From the NCBI RefSeq assembly GCF_964204645.1, contig NC_134029.1, positions 11,212,850 to 11,276,849 of the forward strand: a stretch of DNA of 64,000 nt. The letters run 5' to 3'. Under the pieces are notes generated by a model. It saw nothing but the letters and a program-made list of their open reading frames with translations. It did not search any database and was not told the DNA's origin. This document shows, one piece after another, positions 10,446 through 22,100 of this stretch. Source of the stretch: Tubulanus polymorphus. Lineage: Eukaryota > Nemertea > Palaeonemertea > Tubulaniformes > Tubulanidae. Position 1 is the stretch's first letter; each line of letters starts with the position of its first letter. The position numbers and the translations under genes were made by a program.

Positions 10446-12189
10446 AGGAATTTACGTAGTCGGATACTCGCTTATATCACGATCACATTTATATCACATG
10501 AATACTGATGGTCCAGAATTTTCTCCTCTATTCTCTTTTCTGTTCCGACCCTTTTTTTCTGGCTGTAAATCGATGATACATGTCAACAGTTGTTATTCTA
10601 GTTGTGAGAGTATATTGGAAAAATTGAACCCGAAATATTTCAGTGTTTTTAATCATTCTTGTAGATATGGATTAAATTTTTCCGTTTACAGAAATTAATT
10701 GGAAGTCGTATAGATTTTGGAAACGGCTGGAAATCGGAATTTTTCGAAGTCGAAGGATTTGTCTTGGTCCCAAAAGATCCAACTTACGCAAGGCTTTTAA
10801 ACTTCGGATAAACCGTCGAAATCACTTTTAAATTTTAAAACTAGTTATTCATAGCTCAGGAAGTCGGAAGAAACCCCACTTCATCTCTCCTTACAGATTC
10901 GGCACTGGAAATTATTTTTTAAAATGTGTTTTAGTTACCCCACTAAAAAACGAGTCAATATGTTTAATGGATGGCTGAATTTTTAAATTTTGATGCTATG
11001 TATGTTGCGCTCATCTTAATAACTATTCTAAACATTTAGGCTAAGTAACATCACGATGTGAATGCATTACATGTAATATTATGATTGAAACAATAAAAAT
11101 AAATTCATGCTTCAAAATATTTCGTATTGGGGCTTACGTCGAGTACTTTACTTCAGTAATTATCATTAAATGATATGATAGAATGCCAGAAAAATGTATT
11201 TGTAGGGCTGAACAGGTCATTCATATGTTGGGCTCTGCATCAAAGATCTGGTCTGCAGCAGCGATGTGGGGGCCTCGAGATATTGCATTAGAAGCCTTGG
11301 CAGTACATAGGAATCGATCTGCAGTCTGGGCCGACCACAATTCGATATTTTTCCTTCTATATATTTGAGATATTTGCCCAACGGTGTTGTCTTCCAGTCA
11401 AAACTATAGATGCATAAACTACTCAACTAAAATGTTGAACTAAAACCCAATACGATAACGTGAACTTCGGAAATTGATGTCGGGGAATTTAACATATGTA
11501 GGCCCTAGTCGTATAAGGAATCAAGTATGCTGCATCGAATCGATCCTATTCCCTTTCAGCAATGGAAACACAACGCTATGGTCTTATTTGAAAATATCTT
11601 TATTGACATGTAAATATGCACAAAATCTGTAGAGATATGATTAATTCTCGATGACTACAACATTAATACATATGTGTCAAACCTACGATGGAGAACCGAA
11701 ACATTTTTTTCTCAACTATTTTTTCATTTTTTGACTGGCCCCCTGATGTACAACCATGGAGGACTCTTAGTAGAGACAACATGCCATGCAACAGAAATAA
11801 TCTATTCCCACAATGGTTGGTACGTGGTATGGCAATAATGAATATTCCGACACTTTTGATAATTACAGCACAAAATTAATCTTTTACCCAAGGGTCATTT
11901 TAAACTATGTACGATATACATGTACCTGAGGTTGATAGAAATTCCTCAAATCAAAAATAACTGAATCTACATAGGGGAATCAATATATACCTTGTAGACA
12001 AATGGCCATTTAACATCATTATCAATACATAACATGGTTTTCATAAAAATTGACTAATACGTAGTAGTGTATTCAAATTTTCAACTCCCCTGGTGTAGAG
12101 TATACTCATTAGTCACAGATTTCTACAGGTATATAACATGTGACAGTGCTAATGATTATTGAAAATGAAGAAAATCATACATTGGATAA
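10446..12189. other. no gene recognised
   Basis: Short open frames at 10426-10698, 11183-11368 and 11688-11879 on the plus strand show no family similarity, and the first begins inside the minisatellite. I see no convincing exon or RNA gene here. Confidence 0.4.
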
Positions 12190-12191
12190 TA

Positions 12192-12440
12192 TCCCTTATG
12201 AAAATGGTACACGTGTATTTAGCTAAATACACGTGTAATACACGTGTAATATGAAATTACACGTGTACTTTTGACGTGTATTTTGAAGTACATGTGTAAA
12301 ACATGTGTATTTCTAAAATACACGTGTAGTTTGGACATGTATTTTGAATTACACGTGTACTGAAGATGTGTATTTTGAAATACACGTGTAACTTAGGACG
12401 TGTATTTTAAAAACACGTGTAAATACATGTGCAATCTGGA
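12192..12440. repeat. left subterminal array of ACACGTGT palindromes
   Basis: ACACGTGT or one-base variants recur about nine times, at irregular spacing of roughly 15-35 bases, for example ATTTAGCTAAATACACGTGT, a palindrome within a palindrome. CACGTG is the canonical E-box bound by Myc/Max, USF and related bHLH factors, but the sites may serve only the element itself. Confidence 0.85.
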
Positions 12441-12944
12441 TGCATGTACTAGGCTAAATTATACATCTACCTTGTTTCTCATAATTGGTCACTTTTGTGA
12501 ACTGCAATAAAATTTGTAATTACATCATTTAGCTTCACATGATTTCATAAAAAGTAAGATTTTGCATGTAATGTTCGGAGAATTGAAGGAATCTCCTGTC
12601 TTTTTAATTGTTTGATCCTCATTTAGTTTTTTTCCAGGATGCCGTGTCAAAAAAGTCATGTTGTTTGTCCTGTATTGACTAGATTGGATCCTGTATGAAT
12701 GAAGCACATGTCTTTGTTGCCCTCTGAATAAAGCCAAAAACTGTTTCACAAAAATCATGATCTGAACAAAAAATTTTTGATGTTTCATTTATTATCAAGA
12801 TAACTAGAGGCTTAGGGGACTGCCCAAGCCCCGAATTACAATGTTATTTATGAAAAATGTTGAATATATTGCTGTCACCAGCTCCAAGTGTTCTGCTTTC
12901 CTTGTAGGCCCATTCATTAATTTTGCTAGCTAGCTCTTCTTAGC

Positions 12945-13560
12945 CGAGGAGTCTTTTCAGTTGTTCATTAATGGGCATGTACACAAAAAATGTCCTTTTT
13001 CCTCTAATGTTGCCTTATCAAACTGTATATCACATAATGAACATTTGCATCATACCTGCAGTTTTTTGAATAATGTCTTATATACAGCGCAGTAATATTT
13101 GTTCACCTCCGCACATAGAGAAAATCTTTTCAAAATAGGCATTTAGAACTGCGTAGAACCGCTTCTCAGTAACAGTAAATTCAACCGATCCAACAATCCA
13201 GTCAAAACAGTTGATGTGGATCCAGCTTCGAGGGAGAACGTCATAATAGTAGTAACAGCCCCACGAAGGGTCACCTCAGCATTTGTGTGGAGAGGATCAT
13301 CTATTTCCATCAATGAGCTGTGGCTGCAAAACAGATTAAACATTGTGGTGATTGGTCAAGTTCATATCGGATGAGTAGATTGGCAATTAAGATTGCATTC
13401 ACTTTAGTCATAAAGCACTGTATTACTAACTTACGTCGTCACAACCATTGTCTGCATTATTGGTGGATTGTGGCCATTTTCAATTCTTAAATCTTCCAGA
13501 TTCTCAAAATCGACTTCTTGCAAAATCGAAATGTCCCTCATTTAGCAACATATTACCATC
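12945..13560 (-). pseudogene. minus-strand spliced frame of unknown identity
   Basis: A frame on the minus strand starts MRDISILQEVDFENLEDLRI (ATG near 13541) and stays open to a GTAAGT donor near 13435. A GTTTTGCAG acceptor near 13333 joins in phase to HSSLMEIDDPLHTNAEVTLR, ending TAA near 13145. A second frame over the same bases reads SWIHINCFDWIVGSVEFTVT then EKRFYAVLNAYFEK, and further on a cysteine-rich piece (CKCSLCDIQFD, 12.98-13.06 kb) appears. The two competing frames suggest a broken gene. Family not recognised. It lies inside the CACGTG-bounded element and could be what is left of its own gene. Confidence 0.35.
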
Positions 13561-15158
13561 TACAAAACAAGAAGTAATTTGAGAATAAATTATTCCCAAG
13601 CATATAGAACTTAAGGCTACAGTAGGCCTATACGTAGGTTGGTTTCCAGCTAGCGATTTAGTAGCCTATTGTTGCGATGAACATGCATAACGTACCAGAT
13701 CGGACCTGGCTTTTTTGTCTGTAAGGGCTTATATACGAAATACATAGCATTGTCTATCATACATTATCCATTATATATGTATACACCATATTTTGTATGT
13801 TATACACAAAAAGGTACAAAAATGTGGTACAATGCGATCGTCCAATATACAGACACTGAGACAGACAGAGGCCATCCCCTCTATTAGAACTGAGCCCGCT
13901 TGTAAAAACTAACAACATTAACATTAAACTAAACAATTGGCCTATGCAATTGCATAATTCTACATGTCGCTTGTTTGTCCTGTCAACTTTATTGTCAAAC
14001 CAATAATATACTTGTTTAACATTGAATTGATAAGAACCAATAAAGTCAATTTGATTTGCTTAGATTTAAAATGATCTTACCTCCAAATGTTTAACATGTA
14101 GGCCTACTCGCGTATTTTAACTGGCCTGCTACTTGCAATTTCTTTTTCAAACTCCATGCTTGCAAAAGACGAATTCGGTTGGTATACATCGATATTTACG
14201 GGTAATTTTTCCACTAAAAAGTGCATCTTTATGTTATTTGTCTTCCATTTTGGAACACTACTAAAATGAAAACCTCACCGACGAACTGACTAGCTCCGAT
14301 TAAATGGTTTTCAATGAACAGAAAAACAACCTAGACAAATCTAATCTCATCTAAATGTTGAATTAAATAGTAACAGGCCTTATTCATGCACCTTTTTGTC
14401 TATTTTTTATAATACAGCGTATATTAAAATGATCGTCATTTCTTCACTGAATCGTTATTTTCAACTTACTTAATTGATTTTGCCTTAGCTTCATAATAAC
14501 TTAGTATAAGTTATTTTTACGAATTAAATATCACTAATCACGATTATTCTTAAATTCTAAAAGAACTAAAATGCAGATGTAAAACTTATTAATAATTAAA
14601 TAATCTATTTCAATTAAACTCCCAAGCACCCCTGCGCGGTGGCAGCCATATTGCCATTGTTAAGCAACACGTTTTCACGCCGTTTTCACAGGCTTTCACG
14701 ATCTATTCAGTATTCTATTCTCATAATGATTTCAAAACGCAATTATGGATGACAATGTATAATAGGGGATCATTGACAACTGGACCAAAAGTGACACTGC
14801 TTCTTTGTTTGAGGTGAAACACATAGTGGATCATTGAATGATTAGATTCATTAGAGTGGATTCGTATGGAAGTGGAACAGAAAAAGTCGAAGGCCATTTA
14901 TTATCCCGCGTTTAAAGGACGTTGTGGATTGTTCAGGTATGATTATTGTTATGTACATGTAGTAAAGTAAAGGTTTATTGTGTTGGGCTTCAGGCCACCA
15001 CAAGGTCACTAAAAGAATATGTTTATTGGAATGAAAACTAACATGACTAAGTAAATATTGTACTTGTAGGCCTAAAAATTGTGAGTGATCATTCCAATCG
15101 TGAGGGATAAAAATGGAGTGTCTTTGGTGTTTATTCATCCAATCTAAAAACCGCAGAG
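13561..15158. other. AT-rich stretch without recognised gene
   Basis: No family-like frame was found. A 14851-15162 minus frame overlaps a low-complexity region and is probably chance. Confidence 0.35.
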
Positions 15159-15449
15159 TCATTTTGATTTTGTTGTGCGCCCATCATCGCCATTAAATTT
15201 GTATGCTGGACATGAAATTAGGTCGCTGTCGGAGTTTCGATTGGGGACAAAAACGACATTAGTGCAATCAATTCTTGACCATTTTTTTTCAAACTTTATA
15301 GGGTCTACACCAATAAGAATTGATCCAATGACCGACACTATAAAATTGGAATTCCCATTTTTTTGGCTTAAAAATGTGTCCACCAGGGGATTGTTGGAAA
15401 ACGATGTTAGTGCGAGAGAGCCTTCAATTCTCCACTGATTTCTCAACAA
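15159..15449. other. region open on both strands, identity unknown
   Basis: Both strands are open here for about 90 codons (plus 15175-15438, minus 15159-15449), unusual in such AT-rich DNA. The minus frame contains CTNVVFVPNRNSDSDLISCP and the plus frame LGTKTTLVQSILDHFFSNFI. A GT donor context (AAAATCAG|GTATTT) follows at about 15470 on the plus strand. Neither product is recognised. At least one of the two frames must be a shadow. Confidence 0.25.
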
Positions 15450-16162
15450 CGACAGTGTGATGAAAATCAGGTATTTACATAATAGATTATATGAGCGTCG
15501 AAATGGTTTTAGTATAGATTACAGCGTGAGCATTGTAAATTCTTCTCATTTTAGGATGCCTACTCACTATTGGATGATACAACAGCTGCTGCCATACGCT
15601 GATTAGTCGGAAAACCTAATACTGTTGGGTGCATGCATGCTGTCGTCCACTCATTTAAAAGAAGATCTAATTGTCAAGGCATTGGACTGGATGCGACGCA
15701 ATGAAAGTCTTCCATGAGGAAAAAAGTTGGACCCAAACCGGGTCGGCTAAATAATACGTAAGTACATGAATTCAATATATAATGGCTAGCGTTCATTTGT
15801 TGTTGATTTACAGGGGCGGATCCAAGCTGGAAGAACGAGGGTTCAGCTCTTATGAAAAGGGCCCTAGTCAATACAGGTCTCCCGGTGTGAAACGGTTGTA
15901 TGGGGTTTGTGCACTTTGATCATAGGGTGGAATTTTTCTCCTGTGATTCAAAAGGGCACTTGGTCAGAAAAGGGGAGGGTTTAACGTTTAATATGGCTCG
16001 AGGCGAACAATCACCGTGTCCTGATGCGTTGGGTGATTCAGTCGAAGGACGTGTTGGATTCGGGCGATTCAGTCGGCGCAGACCCTGACAAACTAGGTGA
16101 TTTTACCGACGATTTCATTGCACAACATAAGTGCTTGACGAAATTGCCTAATGTGTCCCCAC
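15450..16162. other. no gene recognised
   Basis: The 15900-16088 plus frame begins in repeat-like sequence and resembles nothing known to me. Confidence 0.35.
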
Positions 16163-17128
16163 CTTTAGTCCATTTGAGACTTTAGTCCAAGCGGGCTATT
16201 GCATTCACCCTTCGTTCGTCTGTTGTTGGAATCCAGTATTTTGGGAAGTTTTAATACTCTTGATATTTAAGTTATACATATATCTATCCTAGCCATGTCT
16301 CCAGCCCAAAACTGGTCCGAATCAAGATGGCCAACTGCATTGGCCATTTTCATTCCCCAAAATCATAACTTATGCAATTTTTTGAAGTTTTCAAGGGAAA
16401 TTTTGAAGATGCTTCAATCTTGACACAAGATGGCCATCATGTGACCTTTTTTGTACCCAAAAAGGTCATTTTTGTCTTGTAGCTGCCTAATGGTTTGCAA
16501 TTTTTCTTTGAAATTTGTAATGGGTGTACATTCTTAACAATCTAAAACATACGAGACAGATTTTTCGATCAATCAAGCGTGACACATTTGGCAGCCATCT
16601 TAGTGTCATCAGTTCTTATTCATAGATAGAAAAAGGTTTTTGAAGGAAAATATCAACAGGTTTTGACTTATAGTCTTGATATTTGATAATTGTTACCACT
16701 GTTGTAGTATTCATCTCATGTGGAATTGGGGTTACCCAGGTTTTTGTTCTCACCACCAGGGGGAGTTGAATATTGAATTATACAGGGGTCATTCATTTAT
16801 TACGTACGCATTAGGGGAAGGGGAGGGGTCAGTGCAATTGCGTACTGTATTGCTGAATGTATATGAAAAAATGGCCGATTTTGCGTACAAAGGGGAGGGG
16901 GTTTGAAAAATTCAAATTTTATGCGTACGTAATAAATGAATGATCCCATACAATTTGTCTAATTTATTTTGGTACCTATGAATACTTAATAACATCGATC
17001 AATTATAAAATTGTAGCTTGTGACATGTTTTATGATAGTGGTGAGTTTCAATGTCCTGTTTCTATTTTATTATGTTGATTGGTTAGCATTCGAAACCATA
17101 TGGGCATGGTGTCCCTAGACCCCTTGTT
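16163..17128 (+). repeat. modular palindrome-ended repeat (P2), diverged
   Basis: It starts with a degraded form of the palindromic end (TTTAGTCCATTTGAGACTTTAG), continues through the CGTTCG-rich stretch and the TTTTGGGAAGTTTT block, includes a module with CACCAGGGGG, and ends GGGCATGGTGTCCCTAGACC. It is interrupted by a 163 bp MITE at 16785. Confidence 0.75.
16785..16947. mobile_element. 163 bp MITE with 27 bp inverted ends and ATACA duplication
   Basis: The left end GGGGTCATTCATTTATTACG plus TACGCAT matches the right end inverted with one mismatch. ATACA occurs immediately on both sides (16780-16784 and 16948-16952), and the empty site is seen in the related repeat at about 52570 (ACATACAATTTG). 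The G-rich interior (GGGGAAGGGGAGGGGTC) is typical of a widespread animal MITE type with TTACGTACGC-like ends. It sits inside P2, so it inserted later. Confidence 0.85.
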
Positions 17129-17569
17129 TTTCATCAGGTGGCGTTGAAAATTGAAATTTCCAGATTGTCAAGCATTTCACCATATGGCTTAAAATCAAGT
17201 CATTGAAGAGTGCAAAAACTGTTAACTGTTATATGCAGAAGAATCTTAGAAAAAGCTACAGAATTCAATCATCATCCCAAGCAGCTGAAGTTGAATTATT
17301 TATCCGGGTAAAGAAATCATTCTATACTTTTGCTTAATTTTTTCAAATGGTTATCATTTCAGAACAATGTCGAAAGGAGAAGGGTGCGAAAGAGGCCAAC
17401 ATAAGACATGCCATAACTCAAAGATTTATAAAATTTATGAAGATGAATAAATCAGTTAGTATGGAAAATGTGAATCTCTTGAGTACGTTCATTCTAAACA
17501 GCACATGGATTAAGGAGATTTCCTCACATGGTGGTTTGATTTGAATTCAACAAAAAATGGCAATTGAAG
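17129..17569. other. no gene recognised
   Basis: A plus frame of 65 codons (17347-17544) has no family resemblance. A short remnant of the modular repeat (TGGCGTTGAAAATTGAAATT) lies near 17140. Confidence 0.35.
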
Positions 17570-17948
17570 ACACATGTATTTAGCGTGTAAGACACATGTA
17601 ATAATGGATGAAATACACGTGTAATTAGGATAAAGTACACGTGTAATACAAGATGAAAAACACGTGTAATAAGGATGAAGTACACGTGTAATACACGTGT
17701 AATTTGGATGAAGTACACGTGTAATTAGGATGAAGTACACGTGTAATTTGGATGAGGTACACGTGTAATTTGGATGAAGTACACGTGTAATACACGTGTA
17801 ATTTGGATGAAGTACACGTGTAATTTGGATGAAGTACACGTGTAATTGGGATAAAGTACACGTGTAAAATTGGGCAAATTTTACACGTGTACTTGAAATA
17901 CACGTGTATTTTCATTTACAATTACACGTGTACCATTTTCGTAAGGGA
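17570..17948. repeat. right subterminal array of ACACGTGT palindromes
   Basis: GATGAAGTACACGTGTAATT and variants recur about 17 times with a common spacing near 24 bases. The minus-strand open frames here (HVYFIQITRVLHPNYT and so on) are translations of the repeat, not genes. The array is more homogeneous than the left one, suggesting recent tandem expansion. Confidence 0.92.
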
Positions 17949-17950
17949 TA

Positions 17951-18656
17951 GCAGCAATATTAGACAATTGGTGGTCACCAATTTTAATAGGGGTAGACCT
18001 CTTACCTGCTAATACACCAGGGTCAAGGAAATCAATATAGGTTGGCAGGCTGTATGGTGCCAATGAAAAATTCAAGATGGCAGACATGGCTGTCATGTTG
18101 GACATATCATCTAGCTGATAGATCACCATTTTCAATATCACCTCTTACCTGTTCCAACTCATACACAAACTTTCAAGAAGATTTATTAAGACTTACCGGC
18201 TGTAGAGTTCTAACAAACCTTACAGGAGGGTGGTGCAGGAGGGTTAGAGATTATTACAACATTGAACATTTTGAAAGTTCAGATGAGAAACTAAGCTTCT
18301 TTCGCAAGTTATTTTGTACCAATGGAGGCACGTGTCATACATGAGCAAAAATGGACTTCAGTAAAGCAAAAGTCCATAAAAATTATACGATGCCCCTAGG
18401 AAAGGCATCAAGACAACACATCAAAGTGTAATGAAAACGTTAAAAAGAAACCTGATTCCATCTATGGACACTCATAATCCTCAAATGGACAAAAATGTTT
18501 GAATATTCAATACAAGTTCATACCTGCAAATGCAAATCAATTATACAAATTCACACATGGAATCAAAATTAGAAGAAGTTGCGTTGGCACAACCATAGAA
18601 GAGAATCTTCAATGACATAACAAAATAGAGAATATTCTTTTTTCAGAGTACATTTT
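17951..18656. other. unrecognised region with an open frame at 18042-18344 (+)
   Basis: The plus frame (TNFQEDLLRLTGCRVLTNLT... to FFRKLFCTNGGTCHT) is 100 codons. On the minus strand two GTAAGAGG donor-like sites (near 18015 and 18148) follow open sequence. Either strand could hold exon relics, but the family is unknown. Confidence 0.25.
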
Positions 18657-18740
18657 TAAAGGGGTCCAGGAACACTATACTATGCCTACTCGGAAAGTGA
18701 TATGGAATGCCCAAAAATCAGACACTCCATGTCAAGTTTA
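18657..18740 (-). repeat. short end fragment of the modular repeat (P3)
   Basis: The GGGGTCCAGGAACACTATAC terminus is recognisable, followed by CTCGGAAAGTG and then loss of identity. Confidence 0.6.
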
Positions 18741-19068
18741 AATATAGAATGAATGGTGTGAATTTTAGTTAATTAAAGATTTCATATCGATATGAGTTTA
18801 CTGTTTTGATCAGTTCAAAAACCTGGTGAAAAAAGGATAAATTCGAGCCTCGACTATTTTTGCACCGGTAGCTGGCGCCATCTAATTAACTAACACATCA
18901 GCGTTTCAGTCGTAGCGGAGTTCGGATTTTAGATGCAACTATATTTCAACTTGGGTTGTATTCTCACTTGGGGCGTAACAGAGATAGAGACCGGTAACCA
19001 GTCTAAATATAAATTTGAGGTACAACCGGCACGTGGTGCCCCCTCGTTGCAGTTTACATGAAAGAAAG
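18741..19068 (+). promoter_or_regulatory. FIP1L1: presumed FIP1L1 promoter and 5' UTR
   Basis: This is the sequence directly upstream of the initiator ATG. TATAAA occurs at 19008-19013, 56 bases before the ATG, and the context AAAGATGG is a good initiator. A repeat-derived stretch (ACCAGTCTAA, CCCAAGT) overlaps the region. An out-of-frame ATG lies 11 bases before the start codon. The transcription start itself cannot be read from sequence. Confidence 0.4.
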
Positions 19069-19165
19069 ATGGCCGCTACCGTTGTGGAGAATATTGGTCA
19101 TCCCGCTCCCGTAGCTGCCACCGTTGATTTAAACGACGACGACGATGCTTGGCTGTATGGTGGAG
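19069..19165 (+). CDS. FIP1L1: FIP1L1 exon 1
   Basis: Starts at the ATG of [10 protein letters not shown] and ends AWLYGG plus one base before a GTGCGT donor. The WLYG motif after an acidic run is the hallmark of the Fip1 N-terminus. This ATG is chosen because upstream sequence in frame has no ATG. A TE begins about 60 bases after the donor. Confidence 0.88.
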
Positions 19166-22100
19166 GTGCGTGTTACAACCCCGAAAAAAATTTCTTGATA
19201 TGCCCCATATGTGTAATATGTAATCGTTGGTGGTAAGCTTTTTATTATCGGATGAGCTTAACGTTTAGGCAGTCGTCAGGAACACTTTCCAAAAACGGCT
19301 TATTCTGCCAATTTCGGCGTTTTCCGCCAATTACGGCAGAATCAGCCGTTTATAGATCACTCAGTTTTGAAACTTTCACAGTCAGCCAGTTTCAGCTCAC
19401 CAAGTTTCGAGTTTTGCTTTCAAGTTTTTTGCACACTTCCGGTTCAATTAGTGCATGTTGCCGATGACGTCATAATCTCGAGCAGACGATAAGCTTTCAT
19501 ATGACGCTAGGATGGAAATTTTTGAGCTAGGTACACAGGGGCTCGTTACGATAGCTGGGGGTCCAAAATCAAAGATTTGACCCAGTATCCTAGGTACCAC
19601 CTATAAAAAAAGAAAAGGGAGCTAACATTTTGACGTACAAGAATTGACCTTCTCATTTCAACCCCTCATAACTTCGTAACCGATCGACCGATTTACACGA
19701 AATTAGATTCGTTTCATTCCCAAGAGGTGACTTTTTCGTTTGAGACCTTCCCCGATGAAATCGGACCGGAGACGCCCGAGAAATCACGACTCAAATCCGA
19801 AAAAACGGGTCAAAATATCCAAAGCCGGAATTACTAGGACGGCTTGAAGTGCTCAATTTCCGACGAAAAACGTTGATTTGACGCGGTTCCCGGACGTTAA
19901 TCTTCACATATCATACATCGCTGGAAAGCTTATGAACTGACCTTATTGACAGACGCGTTTATTTGATAATCCGTTCCGATACCCGCGACTGGCAAGCTGA
20001 TAATCCAGATTGATGTGATAAATACGATTTCCAAGTGTATTCCGGCCGCCATTAACTGCGTGACGTCATGAGAAATCCCAGCATGCAACGCTAGATAATT
20101 GACATATTCAGTCGACCAATCACGTATCGCGAATTTATCAGTCCTCAGAGCCCGTGACGTCACACCCTCAATGGCGGTTCAGTGACGCTTAAAGTGCGTA
20201 TTTATCGGTTCGGTGCGTATTATCACCTCGCTTGTCGCCGGTTTCGGAACGGATTATCAAATAAACGCATTTTTCAATAAGGTCAGTTCATAAGCTTTCC
20301 AGCGATGTATGATATGTGAAGATTAACGTCTGGGAACCGCGTCAACTCATCGTTTTTTGTCGGGAATCGACTACTCCGAGACGTCCTAGTAATTCCGGCT
20401 TTGGCTATTTTGACTCGTTTTTTCGGATTTGAGTCGTGATTTCTCGGGTGTCTCTTATCCGATTTTGTCGCGGAAGGTCTCAAACAAAAAAGTAACCTCT
20501 TAGGAATGAAACGAAACCAATTTCGAGCGAATCGGTCGATGGGTTACGAAGTTATGAGCGATTGAAATGAGAAGGTCAATTCTAGTATGTCAAAATGTTA
20601 GCTCCCTTTTCTTTTTTTATAGGTGGTACCTAGGATACTGGGTCAAATCTTTGATTTTGGACCCCCAGCTATCGTAACGAGCCCCTGTGGCTAGGTAAAG
20701 TGGTCAAATTTACGTTTTTCTAAATGATTACGTCGTATGAAGCCCAAAAACTCCGGGAAAACTCTCAAAACTACTACAGCATGAAACAAGTTTATTAATC
20801 ATGATTTTTGTTAAAAATAAATTTGGGAACTAGTTTTAAAAACTATTATAAAGTTTTAAAGTAAACGTTGCCATGGGTACACATAAAAACATTCGCCATT
20901 TTGGCGTAGTTAGTTTTTTAATCATAAATTATTAATCATAAACGGTTAATTGAAGGTAATTAACATCTTCGATGCCTCCAAGCTAATTGATGGATACTTG
21001 TGATGGATAGTGATTGAATGAATTGGTGGCCGATGACATTACAACTCAAAATCAATACAGCTGTATCTAGACTCATTTCAAAATATAACAAACATTTTCG
21101 AAACAATTTGGGATAAATGTATGTATATATTTATTACATAGAATACAGGTATACAGAAAGAACAGAATTCAAATACATTTGCCATCGGAAACCCGTACAT
21201 TTATATTTAATTCTTTCTTGAAGCCTGGAACGGATCAATGAGATTAATTTTTCGGCGCAAATATACAAATGTATGCCAGCAGAAAAGCGATGATGTCATA
21301 ATAGGGACTCCCATCGAACTAAGCACTGTAAATAGCACCTGTAAAACTATCTAAGCTAAAAACGCCGTTTCTGGCGATGTAGTTTTAAAAACTGTAACAG
21401 CTGAAAACGACGGAAATGGCGTTTTTTTAAGAACAAGCCAAAAATGGCAGAAAACGCCGATTTCGGCTAAATTGACAGAAGCAGTTTAAAACTGAGTAAT
21501 CCATAAATAGCTGATTCTGCCGTTATTGGCGGAAAACGCCGAAATTGGTAGAATAAGTCGTTTTTGGAAAGTGTTCCTGGCTGTTAGGTTAGCCGGTTAG
21601 GGGTGACAAGGGCCAAAACACGGTTGAAAAAAGTAACACTTCAAAAATATACTTTCTATTCACTTCAGTCCACAATTAATGGCTTAAATCAAAAACTAAC
21701 ACAGGTACCTTTTGAAATAATCCAATTTTATGTATGTTTCGAGCGATTAATCAACATTATTTTGAGAAATTAATTAATTCCTCCACAAATTTCGCCATTG
21801 ACCGCCATTTGTCTGTATTGCATACATGTGGCATGATAGACTAGGTGACCTACAAGGATTTATATAAAACTCAAAACGAAACGACAATTTTTATTTTTGA
21901 TAGTTTTCCAACTTATATTTCAAATCTTCGTGTTTTCCACAATAAATGATGAAAAAATGAATTCTGGTTGAAGAAAATGTGAATAAGTGTTGATTTCTTA
22001 ATTTTTTCAATTTCGTCGTTTCGTTAGTTTGTGTTGTGGTCCTGGCCTCAGTCCACATGTGCCAGCACCCTCCACACGTTTTCAAAATGGCCGCTGTCGA

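Larger units (their letters stand above)
12192..17948. mobile_element. putative 5.76 kb element bounded by CACGTG arrays
   Basis: The left end TCCCTTATGAAAATGGTACA followed by CGTGTA is repeated in inverted orientation at the right end (17923-17948) with one mismatch in about 26 bases. A TA dinucleotide flanks each end (12190-12191 and 17949-17950). Both ends run inward into arrays of ACACGTGT, about 250 bases on the left and 370 on the right, in mirror orientation. This is what a DNA transposon with subterminal repeats looks like. No intact transposase is visible inside. Alternatively, two independent insertions of a related element have kept one end each. Confidence 0.6.

Noticed and set aside
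17510-17915. Long minus-strand open frames (HVYFIQITRVLHPNYT repeats)
   Set aside because: They are translations of the ACACGTGT minisatellite in several frames, with no non-repeat sequence.
19015-19236. Longer FIP1L1 first exon reading through to CNRWW
   Set aside because: It begins at a non-ATG codon and runs past the GTGCGT donor into repeat R; the extra residues are not Fip1-like.
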